Assembly (NCBI RefSeq): GCF_000344685.1
Contig: NW_006920417.1
Coordinates: forward strand, 498,014-562,013
Length of the DNA stretch: 64,000 bases
Direction of reading: 5' to 3'
Origin: Gloeophyllum trabeum ATCC 11539
Lineage: Eukaryota; Basidiomycota; Agaricomycetes; Gloeophyllales; Gloeophyllaceae
Positions 21,789-34,029 of this stretch are shown piece by piece. Position 1 is the first letter of the stretch; each line of letters starts with the position of its first letter. The position numbers were made by a program, and so were the translations under genes. The notes beneath the pieces were generated by a model. That model was not told where the DNA came from and did not search any database. It saw only the letters and a program-made list of their open reading frames with translations.

Positions 21789-22634
21789 CTTGGCTGCGAT
21801 AATACTTTGGGTATTGGGTGTAAGGGGAAGGGTGTCGTACGGCCTTTGCGAAGGGTAAGTTGTAAAGAACGGAGGGGGTACGACGGGTATGGGTGGAGGA
21901 GAGGAGAGAGATGCGGTTCGGCAATATCGAACGAGGATTTTATACCAAGTTTGTGAAATGTGAACCAGCCTGCCGAGCAAAGTCGGCATGATCAGTTCGT
22001 GCACAGGCGCAGTTCGACATGATCTGGGGTTCTCGCGGGCCGTTGCACATGGCAACCGTCGAAGTAAACCTCTCACACGTTGGAGCTTTGTTTCAGAGGT
22101 ATCATCACCAGACCAAGCGGATATCCCCTCCGTCTTGCCCAAGCTTGCTGGGGACTGCAGGAGCCCAACCTGGCGTTCGTTTGTTGTTCGCTTGCATCCT
22201 GGTTTGCGGGTTCTCGCACCGAGCTCAGGGGCCAAGCGACGGGATGAACTTCGCGTAGCACCCGACCATAGCGTAAAGAAGCGAACATGAAGCTTCTCTG
22301 ATCATAAAAGGAAGTTGCTTAACTGCATTTGGAACATCAAGTGTGTTCGGCGTTTGCCCGCGGAGCAACCGCTTTCCGAGCGCGCGGTTCATGGCAAACT
22401 GAATCGGACCAGTGGCCACAATTACCCACAGGAAACGGTAGGTGGATAAACGCCCCAGCATTCATGTTGGACAACGGAACGGCCGACACTGTAAACCCTT
22501 GGCTTGATAGATGCGACAGCTCGGACAGTCTGGCGTTCCGGTATCTCGGGAGATATTTCGATGTGCAATACCAACGGAGATCCATGAAATACATGGAGCT
22601 GGGTACAACTGGAAGGGCTATTACAGAACCACTA
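21789..22634. other. Intergenic between the Kre9-like paralogues
   Basis: This is the promoter of the first and the downstream region of the second Kre9-like gene. The open frames seen on both strands have no domain or splice support. Confidence 0.4.
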
Positions 22635-23322
22635 CTAGTTAATAGTGAAGGCTGGGCTCCTATTGCCGGAGTCACCGAATACTAGACAGAAGACATGAGC
22701 GCAAGTTCCGAGGTATGAGTAGATGGCAATCTACTGACATATGACGATGTAATCATTCCGACGCTCGACGTTCGGCACTTTGATCTTAACATGGCCATCC
22801 GAGATGTCGAAGCCGTCAGCCAAGGGATGATCTGGTGAGTCCGGAAAGTCAGAGCGCATCAAGGTCGTAACGGAGAAGCGCATACCCATGTCAAGATGCT
22901 CGCTGGGATCGCCGTCCTCAACGTAGCCGAGCACGACCTTGCCCTCGGGGTTCGTAACGTGCTTGGGCTTGTCGGATGTGTCCCTGGCAGAATCTCAGCA
23001 TCCCAGTATACCGAATTGTGGCATTCCCTTGCGACGATGTCGGAAGCAGGTAGTAGACGGTCCAAGCTCACCACGTCACTTCCACAGAGTGCCCAACCAC
23101 CCAGACAGTGGAGGACTTGGGGCTGGTAATCCTAGGGTCATAGACGTCTCGGACGGTCGTGTTCCCGAAATCTTCAATGGTAGTTTGATTGAAGTCAGCC
23201 TCCCGTAAGAACAGCGAATTAGCAATAGCCATATCGGCATTCCAGGCACTCAAAGCCTCTCCGCCTCGAATGATGGTAGCCCAACAGAGAAGCGAGGAGA
23301 GGACAGTCCGAGGGTAGATCAT
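22635..23322 (-). CDS. Small secreted Kre9/Knh1-like protein 2
   Basis: Four exons (23072-23322, 22886-22983, 22739-22831, 22635-22681) encode about 162 aa. A signal peptide is likely (TVLSSLLCWATIIRGGEALS). An Asn/Asp-rich ~50-residue segment absent from paralogue 1 precedes the domain WVVGHSVEVTWDTSDKP, VVLGYVEDGDPSEHLDM, HPLADGFDISDGHVKIKVP, DYIVILFGDSGNRSPAFTIN. Again the chain ends at the domain edge, with no GPI anchor. The last two introns interrupt the same codons as in paralogue 1, which shows a tandem duplication followed by strong divergence. Confidence 0.88.
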
Positions 23323-24019
23323 CTTAGTCGCAGGAGGATCCGCAGAAGACTTGGGGCCTGTGCGAGCGCAGGAAGGTAATAAATAGGCGCCAGAGAAGGC
23401 TAGCAGTCTGAGACCAGTAACTGACGTCCAGAGGAGCTTCCCCAGAGGCGAGGGTGAACGGAACAAAGCCGGAGGCTGACAGTCTGAGACCTGACGGTAG
23501 AAGTTCGCTGCACAGCAGCAACGCGTAGTTTCAATAGAGCAAGTTTGCCAAATAGTCAGCTACCAGAGCCAGTGCGCACCCAGGCGCTACGAGCAGCAGA
23601 GAAGTAAGAGGAAGATACCTTCGCCCACTCAGCTCACTCGAAGTTAACGCTCCGTGACGTGACGGAAGTGTGACAGTGAATCCCGTGATTGACGCGTCAA
23701 TTCCCACGGGTTGAGTTGAACGATTCGGGATGTGTGTGTCGAGGAAGGCGCTGTTCCTGCGTGGCGTCTTTCCTGACCCTATTTCGTAGTCCTGTTCTCA
23801 TCCTTTGCCATAGGACATCAGGTAAGTTCTGGGAGACTTCTGAACTGCGGGACACCCTTGTCTGCTCATGACTGATACTTGGGATTCGTGAATAGGGGCT
23901 TGTTGCGAATGCAGCGTTGTACATATTTGGGACCGATCTTCACTTCCCACACTGTATTCTAGCCACACGACAACAAAAGCGATAGCTGTGTAACGAATGT
24001 TCTTTGGCTGCGCACAGTC
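23323..24019. other. Divergent promoter region of Kre9-like 2 and Rif1-like A
   Basis: No gene is visible. The interval contains the 12 bp palindrome TTGACGCGTCAA centred on the ACGCGT box at 23692 and several TGACG half sites near 23655. Confidence 0.5.
23692..23697. promoter_or_regulatory. MluI cell-cycle box ACGCGT upstream of Rif1-like A
   Basis: ACGCGT lies within a perfect 12 bp palindrome 323 bp upstream of the Rif1-like A start codon. MCB boxes bind MBF (Mbp1/Swi6-type) and drive G1/S transcription in fungi. The other Rif1-like gene has two such boxes. Chance occurrence of a 6-mer is possible. Confidence 0.45.
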
Positions 24020-27000
24020 ATGAAACCCCTCCCTTATACCGACAGCCAGAAGGAAAACCGTCCGTTGGACCACCAATCGCCTCATATTAGCTGGCTTGAA
24101 GGCATCTCAGAGAGTTTACTTAGCCCCCTACCTGGTCGTTCCTTGCCTCCGTCCCGCCAGCCCTGTCATCCACAGAAGTCGATCTTGAAGAAACCTAGTC
24201 GAACCCCGAGGATAATGGCGCCACAACATGCTCTGCCCACACCGACATCTACCCCGCAGAAGCCCAAAGACGCTGACGAAGAACTCTTCCGGTCATCTAT
24301 AGAGACGCTGGTGAAGTCTGACCGACACGAGACTAAGAAACCTCCGACGCCACATGATATCTGTGATGCTTATGATGCTATGTCGAGCCGCATACGCGCC
24401 CACCCTTCAATCGTCACAGACCCCAAGCGAGCCACAACTGTACTCCAACCACTGAAGAACGAATTGCTTACCATCGTCGGGTGCCTCAGACGCGACATTA
24501 ACCGTGCCAAGCATGATTGCGGAACACCCCAGCATCAAGGGGGCGCAGAGGACGAGAAACGTGATCCCAAGGTCGTCAGACGGGCATTGGAGTCGACAGC
24601 GTGCTGTCACTCGGCGATAAGATTCCTATCGGTCATTTTCAGAATGCCAGTATTGCAATCAGTATTTGCTGGTGTGTCACGCTCCTCTCACACAAGAATC
24701 TCAAACGCATAACTTCTCTGCTTCATAGCGCACAACCTTGGAACGTTACTGGATATTTTATTGGATGCCTTATTCGAGAGGCAAGCCCATGGCATTAATG
24801 GACATAAGACGTACGAAGCGATCATGTGGACGCTGAAAAGTATGGAGCTACCTGCGAGCATATACTCTGCCAAAGCCGAGCGGGTATACGAGGTACTGAA
24901 GTTGAGGCTTCGAACGGACGACGTAGCGGACGCCGATACTTCGTCCATAATATGCGACGCACTGAAGGTTGCATCTTCCAGTAATCCTTCACGCTCATGC
25001 ACTGACCATTATTACTCAAGGTTACGGCTGATTTACTGCGGCACCGGCCCAGTATTTTTCTGTCACCTCTCACAAGATTGCTGCCGCAAGTCCTCACCCG
25101 AATATCTACAGCGTCTTTCGTGATAAGATCGCAAGCTGGAATAGCGTTGGGTAGATATGCCCTTTGCCTCCTCGACCTCCGGAAAATTCCAAACGAATAT
25201 CCATCGCGATTGTCCCGGCGTATATCCGATGCGGTAATCACGTACGTTACGAGGCAATGGCAGACCTACTCCAAAGCTCGTAAGCAACGCTCTGGGTGGT
25301 CTGGCGGCCGAGCTGCAAGTACTACACTCCCCGGCCTAATTTTCTCAGCCTTCTCCGACACTGACACCGGTGATAGTCCTGCGGCCCGGCAGGATCCGTT
25401 GTGGGGCGCTTCTGTACTTTCCTCACTTGTCGTGCTTCTGGGTCACGATCTGTACAAGCAGCCATGCGCTCTCAAGATGGTCTTGCAGTGTGTAGCCACG
25501 CTGACGGCCAGCAAATGCCGTGTAACAAGAGAACTGCATCCGTTGATCTGGAAATGCTGTACATGGGCGTTCTCCGAAGTAGCAGCTGATGGATCGGAAC
25601 GTTCTCAAGAGGACTCGGAAGATAACACTAGGGAGAGAGCTCTCGCCGTCGTAAAGCAAGAACTGGGTAAAGGACTGGGTCTTGCTCTTGTCGCCGTTTT
25701 GTTGTGCCAACGACGCAGATATACTGTTGGTGCCGTCCCCGATGTCGCAGAAAGCAATAAACGGGAAGAGTTTTCTACGGATAATATTTCGCAAGCACTT
25801 GCCGTTATCGCCGATATGGTCCACGCTCACCTGCCTGAGGGTTTGGCTATTCTCAAGCACCTGGTCGGAACAATCGGGTTTGCTGTCTCAGAGGATACCC
25901 CAAAACGCCAGTGGACGGCCGTTGACCTCGTCAATCGTAATATCTTAACTGGTTCCACACTACCGGTGGACGACACTAACAAGCTTCAGAAGGTCATCCG
26001 TCAAATGAACGAGCTCCCTCTGAATATTCTTCCGTCTCTTTCAGAAGAGCAAATAATGGAGCAATGGGATCCTATATTTGCCCTCTGGACCCGAGGGGCT
26101 GAGGCCTGTATAAAAGACGCTCCCGGCATCGCTGTATGCGTGAGTGCCTTCCTTCTCATCCCGAAGCAAGGCTAAACGACGGCGTCCAGAATGATCTCGA
26201 ATTCATCTGGCAATCTTTACTGCTTGTTCAAGCGCAACTCACACAAGGGCATAGTCACCTCACAGCTGAACCAGAGAATGCTAGTCAGGTCGCAGCCTTA
26301 TTCGAGCGATTGCTGGCTCTTGCGGCTACCATTCCGACGAAAATGAGCGACTCGTTACGACTTCTGTATCGACTATGGGTAGTGGTCACTCATGTTTTCT
26401 CTGCACCATGGCTATCTGGAACCGCGGATGTTATTCTGACTGCGCTTCTGAACATCGACATGCCTTCCGATGCAGGAGACGCGAAAGACCCTTATGGCCG
26501 CCTGTGTCACGCCTTGCTCTATTGCGGCACACCGCCTTTGCTTCTGAGCCTTCATTCTGGCACTGCTGATACGGATCGCATAGCACAAGACAGGAAACGC
26601 TGGATGAGATTAGCGAGAATATGGCCCGATATCGCAAGTGACCTCCAGGACACTCTGGCTCTGATAATCAAGCCCTTCAGGTAATACAAGGCTACAGTGA
26701 TCCCTGCTCATTACTCACGTCCATACCAGACATTGGGACTTAACAGCGTATGAGATAGTATTATGGGAGGCTCTGGTTCAGTTTGCCATCACGCTGGGCA
26801 AAGGGTCATCCTCACACCCGTCTCGCATACTGCAAGACGTATGCAGTGCAATAGAGCCTGAAGAGGTCACAACGTATGTGTGAATTCCTACCTTCGTCCC
26901 GTTCGCCTGACCTTTCCCAGATTTGCGTCTATACGACAAACTATATGCGTCTTGCTGCGTCACGTGGATGTTCCTACCGCGGACGACATACCGTCGAGCC

Positions 27001-28853
27001 TATTTTTGCTTCTGGACAAACTGCTAGCCGAGATGTACGGTTCAGCTTCGCCTGGGTGTTCTCTGTTCTATGAGCCCCTGGAGATTCTCGAGAGAGTCAT
27101 GAACTCTCTGCCTCCCTCCCACGTGCTCAACGCTATGACAATCATGAAGGCGGGCCTGCTGCGATGGATTCAAGACGAGAAGAATCTTATCCCGGAGAAA
27201 GAGTACAATCATACTGTGAGCTCTCCACGTCCTTGATCATCAACTTGGGGACTTACGACTGTGCCAGATTATGTCGCTGTACAGTACGACCCTGGCTAAG
27301 CTCGGCGAGCTTCCTCGCAGTGTAAGCATCCTCGAATGCACGGCAGAATTTCTCGCATCTGCGTTCTACAGTGTTCGGCCCCTTGCCTTGGGGCCGTCGA
27401 CATTCAAAAGATTTTGGGAATCGCATTACCGCGGCATAGAAAAAGATGAACATTTCCCTCCAGTTCTGAGCGTTTGTCTTGCTGCTCTTTACGGCAATCA
27501 ATTGCAGACTTCTCAGACTTCTCTGCGACATGCCAGTGATCAAGACGTAGGGTCTTTATACACCTCGCCGCTGAAGGCTACACCCCGTCCTCACCGGAAA
27601 ACCCCAGTGACAAGTTCGAAGCGACAAGGACTGCCGGCCGAAGACGGCCAAGGAGGTGGCATCGACTCGCCGTCGTTATCACACGGATGGAAGACGGAAG
27701 AGCAGATTGAGGAGAGCGCTGCTCTGCGTCCGCCCCCATTTTTTGCTGTAGGTAACCGAGGTAACAGTTCTCGGCATCCGGGCACGTTCCTGTCTAAGGC
27801 TGCTAGAGACGCCTCGTCTGTGCCATCAAGCGTGCCACGGCCGATTTCTCCACCACTATCTTCTCCTCTTGTGAGCTGGCAGCGGCAGAATCAGAATAAA
27901 CGCCGTACTCCCATGGACACTCCCTTGGATGCCTGTCCAGTTACGGGTAAACCTATACCAGATGCTCTTGATGGCAAGAAGCACTCTGGATTCTCGGACG
28001 CTCTGGGATTGTCAGTGAGTCGTGGAGGGTATTCGTCCTATGATAGGACTCGCGCACGGATCAAAATTGCGCCTGCCACTGGCAGTCGTTTAGACTTCGC
28101 CATAGCGAAGCCTGATGTGGTGTCACCGGGGATATTTCCTACGAGAGCTTCGACTACAGAAGATCAGCTGAACTACGCTTTACCTCTCGCTTCTCCGTTC
28201 GTTGAAAGACCCTTCAAGCGTATGAGGGCCGAGGAAGATTCCACCGCCAGTTCATCTTTGGTTTCAATGAACGACAGCGGAGTGGACGTGCAGCCTGCAC
28301 CTGAGGCATCAGATAGGGTAGAGAACTCTGGTTAGTCTGGCCATCTGTTAAGCTCTCGCATTCCGCTAATGCACGCCGCCTTCCAGGATGGGCTGAACCG
28401 CCCACCCAGGCGACTGACATCTCAGACGACCACATCCTTACCGCCTGGGACCGCACTGAGAGTAACGACAGGCATAGCATCGATGGTAAGCCCTCTCACC
28501 AGCCTAGGATATCTGACGTCGGCGAACCCTCCCTTTCAATAGTCCTCGATTCGAGCTCAGTGAGCCTTGGTGGGGATCTACCGCGTCCCGTCCGCTCACA
28601 AACAGCGCCGGCGAGCAGCTCTCACGCGAGCTCTTCGCATGCCCAAGCACGCACGCTGCGAAGGTCCCTAACGGCTCCAGCCCCATCCTCTGCGGACTAT
28701 CTAGAAACTCTCCGTCAAGCAGTCACACTTCTGTCTGACAGTGCCCCGGATTTGTCGTTAGATCAGCTGCTGGAGGGCCAGAAACTCGTGAGCGAACTCG
28801 GATACACGTTCACTGAGCAGCTAGGCAAGCGCCTTCGTGGGGCCCCTGGATGA
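24020..28853 (+). CDS. RIF1: Rif1-like protein A
   Basis: Eight exons (24020-24671, 24729-24967, 25021-26139, 26190-26680, 26730-26873, 26921-27215, 27268-28330, 28387-28853) sum to 1489 aa. The N-terminal 60 residues hold a KEN box (KENRP, residues 11-15), a degenerate RVxF site HISW (22-25) and SILK (54-57), the two PP1-docking motifs of Rif1. Residues ~90-1000 are helical repeats (HEAT-like), as in the Rif1 N-terminal domain. The rest is Ser/Pro-rich, ending in a helical segment LLEGQKLVSELGYTFTEQLG that could be an oligomerisation module. Rif1 recruits PP1 to delay origin firing and acts at telomeres and breaks. Blocks such as WGASVLSSLVVLLG and IMSLYSTTLAKLGELP align with Rif1-like B, and three introns match in position. 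Either paralogue could be the functional orthologue. Confidence 0.78.
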
Positions 28854-29105
28854 TGCAGTATGTGTCGGTGATATAATGGACCCAACGACCCAGAACTCTA
28901 AAATGTAACTTATTACTCCCATGTCCATTTTCTTCTGCTCGGATGCTGTGACCTTGCTCTCTACCTTGCTCTGTACTATCAATAGGTAAAACTAGTATTA
29001 GCTATAGCCACTGTTGGGTATGCGACTCATCATGGTACTTACGCATGATTTCACCGGGGAAATCCCCAACGAGAGAACATCGACAAGAAGTTCATAGTGA
29101 GGCCT

Positions 29106-31469
29106 TCAGTCAAAGACCTGACAGCCATACTCTTCGTTGCCTTCGCGCGTGAAGGTAATGATGTGGTCTAAAATGGGGTCTGTTAAGGTCGATAATATGC
29201 AAAGCTGCTTCAGCACTCGCCTCCTAACGTCCTTGTCGTGAAGCCAACCTCACAGTAGCAACTGGGAAATCGTTCCATTAGCTCATTGCGTTATGCCTCT
29301 GTTCACAGAGTACTTACTAGTAGTCTGAAAGCATAGATGAGTCTGAAAGCATGATATCAGAGGAGTGAAATCACACTCACATATCCATTTCCTCTTGAAC
29401 ACTTCTATTTCGCTCCTTCCTCTCTGGCCACCCATGACGGCGGGGTACTCCTTCACCAAAGCGGGCACAATGACATCGTCGAATCTTTCAAGGAACCGGC
29501 GCCGCCATTCGCGCAGCGTGCGCGCATAATGAGGCCCGATGTTTGAAACCTGCATTGCAAAGAGCAAGATTAGAATCTCCACGTAATTGATAATGGAAGC
29601 GAATAAAAGCCGCAGGCTTCTGCGTCTATATGCCCTCATGATCCTCAAGCGGAGCAATACTTCGATATGGATAACGTAAGTCAGCTCTCACCGAATCTAC
29701 TATAAGTCTGCCGTTAGATCCTTTCCTCATGGACTCGACGAGCAGGGAGACAGTCGGCAGGAGCCCTCCCGGGAAAACTAGGGACCATCGTCAGCGACGA
29801 AATCGAGGAGAGTGCTGTTATATTCTCACTCTATACTGAGCGTCAATCATCATCAAAAAGCGTGTATGGACGTGAGACGCACCCATTTCCGAATAAAGTC
29901 CACCTCAGCTTGATACTTCTCAAACCCTAACCCTAGGGTCAGCCTGGATGAAAGAAAGAGGATAGAGAGGCCGACTTATGGAATGGTGGATGGAAGCAGC
30001 AATACGCACTGGACTCGGGCAATGTAATCCCCTGTATCACACCGGCGCCTGTCCTCGGTTTCATCGCCCAGTCGATCACACCCCAGTAGTCTTCCAAATA
30101 TTCTCCCCCGACTGCTTCCACCATTTCGATGCTTATAACTCTATCGAACGCGCCTCTCCAGTCGGCCCGTTTCTTGACCTCCCTGTAGTCCATTAAATGA
30201 ACTTGCACTCGCCCATCTTCGACGCCAGCCTCCTTCAACCGGGTGAGCAGCAGTTCACGCTGGTGCACCGACAGAGTCAATGTATGAACAGTAGTCCCTG
30301 GGATGGTCCGAGCGATGAGGATAGCCATGGATCCCCAACCACTTCCAATCTCTAGAATGTTTTGGCCCGGCAGAATGTGGGCTTTCCGGATAATATGATT
30401 TAGTTTCCGTAGTTGGGCAACGTGCAGAGGGTCTGGCTGAACATCGCCGACGGCTTTTAACAGCGGAGATGAGGATAAAGTCGGCGTTGAGGAGTGGGAA
30501 TTAGCCTCGGAGGCGTCTGCACTCGAATTCTTTGAGTCCAGGTCAAAGCGAGTGAGCCCCTGGCCTCCACTCCATTCGCTGCGGACGGTCGTGCCATTCT
30601 TCAGGTCACCATCGAGGTCGTCAAATATTGCACATGAATATGTCATATCCTCAGAGAGGAAGCCTGGGGAAGCGCATAGGCATATGACCATTAGTTGAAT
30701 GCCTATGTAGAAGAGACGGAGAACATGCCCATGAACATCTCATTGCTGATATCATAGTGTGCCGAGATATTCGATCGCGAATTACCAATGGTGTTGACGA
30801 AGCGGTAAGACGTCAGCTTTTGTGGGATGCTGAAGAGGTACGATGCTCTAGAGGTCATGGAGGCGAGATTTTCACGGTTATAGATGAACATCTGAAGAGC
30901 GACGCGAATGCAACAGTAAATAACCAGGCCTGAAGGACAAGCGGGCAAGATCGGCGCGCATATAGTGGCGAACATCACGCATGGAGGAGCTGGAGAGCTC
31001 TGACGGCCATGGAAGCGGCACGGACTCACCATAAATACGGACACCAGATCATCGCATTCAACATCACCATACATGTACGCCTCCGCGAAGCCCAAGTCAC
31101 TCATGGTACACAGTCTGACCCAGAACACGTCGTTAACGACGCGCAATTCTGCCTTAAGTTCGGGCATTTCATTCTCTGCTTCCTCTTTTGACCCGGGAGC
31201 GGGGAAAGTGTATATGTGATCATAGGTGAAGACGCGTAGCTGGCCCTTGGTGATATTCTGCATCAGGCTAGGAAACGAGATACATGTGAGATATTTTCGT
31301 GCAAACGCGAAAAAAAAACATACGCGACGACCGCTGCTTCGGCCAGCCTACTGACGGGCTTCCAGCCTGTCTTGAATGCAGCTTCGCGCACCGTATTCCA
31401 TGCCGAGTCTGCCAGCGACGCGAGAGAGAAGGGGTGCTTTGCGGGCGTGTCGAGGAGCTGGTCGGACAT
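29106..31469 (-). CDS. Cyclopropane-fatty-acyl-phospholipid synthase-like methyltransferase
   Basis: Nine exons (31324-31469, 31030-31267, 30729-30891, 30010-30663, 29879-29926, 29692-29777, 29377-29549, 29221-29261, 29106-29167) give 536 aa. The family core is intact: NISAHYDISNEMF, FLSEDMTYSCAIF, the SAM-binding loop ILEIGSGWGSMAI, HLMDYREV, IEMVEAVGGEYLEDYW, FPGGLLPTVSLLVES, NIGPHYARTLREWRRRF. It should transfer a methylene or methyl group from SAM to unsaturated acyl chains. It lacks the N-terminal membrane helices of sphingolipid C9-methyltransferases. Introns at 30664-30728 and 29168-29220 appear to use GC donors (G|GCATGT and AG|GCGAGT); only these keep the conserved spacing. Borders of the 48 nt exon and the exon ending 29377 are less sure. 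Confidence 0.88.
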
Positions 31470-31812
31470 GTCTTACAGCGAATGTACAGATACTTTGCGA
31501 CGAGGAGGAGGGACGGTTGCGGCCAGCGCGTCAACTCGAGCAGTAACGGCGTCCAGCTGTCACCAAGCAGACAGACTCGGAAGCCATCACTGCCGATTCA
31601 TTGACCAACCATCGTCGCGATCGAACAATCGTCATGGATCGTTGCCTTCCCGATCAGCTCTTCCGAGGCTCCGTCGTTTCTTCGCCTGGCCCTTCGCCTT
31701 CGAAAGGCACATTAGCACCATAGTGAAAGGTATCCGGCACATAACCAGCAATACACATACGACGTACCGAGACCGATACGATGAGCGTAAACAAGTCCAA
31801 TAAAATAAACTT
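31470..31812. other. Intergenic upstream of the CFA-synthase-like gene
   Basis: This is the promoter of the minus-strand methyltransferase gene and the space up to tRNA-Glu. I see no other feature. Confidence 0.4.
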
Positions 31813-31883
31813 TCGGATACGGGGAATCGAACCCCGAGCTACCGCGTGAGAGGCGGTAATGTTAGCCATTACACCATATCCGA
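31813..31883 (-). tRNA. trnE-CTC: tRNA-Glu (CTC), third copy
   Basis: All 71 nt match the copies at 6718 and 10643. The anticodon loop is CTCTCAC, anticodon CTC, with intact A and B boxes. It sits between the two convergent Rif1-like genes, 161 bp from the 3' end of the DUF1275 gene. Confidence 0.97.
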
Positions 31884-32043
31884 TGGTAGAACTGTCTTAT
31901 TACACCTTGTCTATATTGCTGCTGAGCAACGTCGACAGTCACCAGTATCCGGTTCAGGTACACATACATTATTGACTATCAAGCAGCAAATGATATCGAC
32001 CGAAGTACAGGGCAGCCCATCCGGGCCTGGACACCACCGCCCA

Positions 32044-33255
32044 TCAGACGATTTTGGCAGACCATATCGTTTCCTTGTCAAGAGCAGCCATCTGCTCGGG
32101 ATGCAGGTGCAAACTATGAAACCCAGGCTTAAATCGCCTCTTTTTCTCTCTATCCGGAACGAAAACCCATCCAATGGCGATGAGGGCACGCAGGCCCGCT
32201 GCCAGGCCCAGGGTACCAGCTGAGCCGATAGCTTCGACCGAGACGGCACCCATGAAGCCACCGACCAGTAGGGAACCTATCACGGCAAGTTTGTGATCTC
32301 GCGTTGAAACCCATTTACGAATGTGATGGAGCTTCGGGTCAGCCATGAGCTCGCACCACATTGTGGTGATCACCACTGACAGAACACAGGCATATCAGTC
32401 TAGTTCACGTAGTAAGCGGATCCGAGAACTTACATGTCGCGGCAAACTGGGTGTTAATCCGCTTCGCCATACCACCCTGCAAGCCCAAGCTAGCACTGAT
32501 GAATCCCAAGGCGACGTAAGTTAATGGCGTCGTCCAAGCAGGACTACCTCTGTCCGAAGCCACGCTCCCGTCGCCACTTCGCCAGATGCAGACTGCAGCA
32601 GCCATAGTAAATAGGGCTTGCACGAGGGAGCCTGAAAAAAGCCATACGCGGGATTTCGATCCAACCCGGTCGCCTATACGGGCGAGAAGTGCACCAAAGA
32701 TGAAGGTGAGGAGGGAAGTGAGCGCTTGGCGGTCGGGAATGTGGAACGAATGGTCGCCTAGGAAAGGTCTGCCCAAAGCTAGCGCGAGCTTTACGTTACC
32801 AATTCCAATAGACAGCACTTTGAGATTGACGTGGGGCTCGCAATGGACGAGAACTGACCTGCACTGCGTTACCGGTCTGGAAACCTGGCCAGATGTAGAT
32901 AGCTCTGAAGCCAACAGCATCTCTATAGGCACATGCAATATTAGCAACACTGTCAGAACTAGGTCTGCAGGGCAGAGACTCACACCATGCCAGTCATGAA
33001 GCAATAGCAAGCCAAGAGCACTGTTGAACGCTCTGGATGCACGTCCTTCAGCAGGTATCTCTTGAAGTCCTGCACAGACGACGACTCTATCCGCACAGTT
33101 TTCTTCTGCCCATCTAAGTTTTCGTCGGCCAAAAGTAAGGGCTGAGATTCTCTCGAGTGGAGAGTCAAGTACAGGTAGTGACAATACAGGAGAACGAGAC
33201 CGCAGGTAGAAAAGACAGATAGTATAAGGAGTGTGTGTACGGCTAATACAGCCAT
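32044..33255 (-). CDS. DUF1275 (YoaK-type) multi-pass membrane protein
   Basis: Four exons (32984-33255, 32859-32922, 32434-32788, 32044-32375) give 340 aa. Family signatures are CYCFMTGMVDAVGF, WPGFQTGNAVQLALALG, LTFIFGALLARIGD, and LGLQGGMAKRINTQFAATLV. There are six or seven membrane segments. The conserved FMTG...D..GF and GxQTGN motifs are clear; the bacterial YoaK relatives are membrane proteins of unknown function. The first ~40 residues (VLAVHTLLILSVFSTCG) form an extra hydrophobic stretch not usual for the family, so an internal start could be the real one. Intron 1 donor was placed at ATGGT|GTGAGT because it alone restores MVDAVG. Confidence 0.85.
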
Positions 33256-34029
33256 GTTGGACCCGCTGGCATGGGGTTAAGGAAGAGGATGGTGAACGTA
33301 CCGACAGGCTCACGAGGATCCTGATGGAGGGACGCCAGCCTGGAAAGAGAAGGCGCAAGATGCCGTAAAGGAGCACCTTCTCTAGCCTATCATGGGGCCG
33401 CAGACAACATGCAAAGATCGTATATAGCCCGAAGAGAGTAGATAGGACAGCTCGCGGTGATTGCCACAAGCGAGCATAACAAAGCCAAGACCAGAGACGG
33501 AGTTAGAGGGGAGTAGACACAAGAGCGTGAGGGAGTAATATGGGGCTTCAATGATTTCAATGACTTGGATCATCCTGTGATGTGGAGCTTGCAGGAGGAG
33601 ACAACGTGCAGTGAGTGAGTTAGCTTCGCGACTTTGCTATCAGAAGGAGCACACGGACTCATACAGAGGCAGGGCCAAAGAGAGGTCTCCAAAGGCTCAG
33701 AGCTGTTCGTGAGAACGCCCATCGGTGGCAATCGCGCGCTAAGAACAAACAGCTACCATTGGCTGAAGCAACCTCAAGATCAGAACTTGGATGTCACAGT
33801 TACCCTTCGAGCTCACGGACTTCCGACTCTCCTCGGAGACCATCTCGTCCGCTTGTTTCGTATAATGTATTTCATTCATAAATTTGCAAAGCGAAGTCAT
33901 ATACTGTACACTCCATATCATAATGCGAGAATAGTGATGCAAATGCAAATGCGATGGAACGTTAGATCTAGACAAAACGAAAATAGAGGAAATCGATAGC
34001 ATTGTAAGTTGCATGTACGTGCTAAGCTT
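33256..34029. other. Intergenic, nothing recognised
   Basis: This is the space between the DUF1275 start and the 3' end of Rif1-like B. The open frames here lack domains and splice context. No repeat or RNA was seen. Confidence 0.4.

Noticed and set aside
31653..31869. Protein frames across the tRNA-Glu copies
   Set aside because: The shared MANITASHAVARGSIPRIR string is simply the translation of the tRNA sequence.
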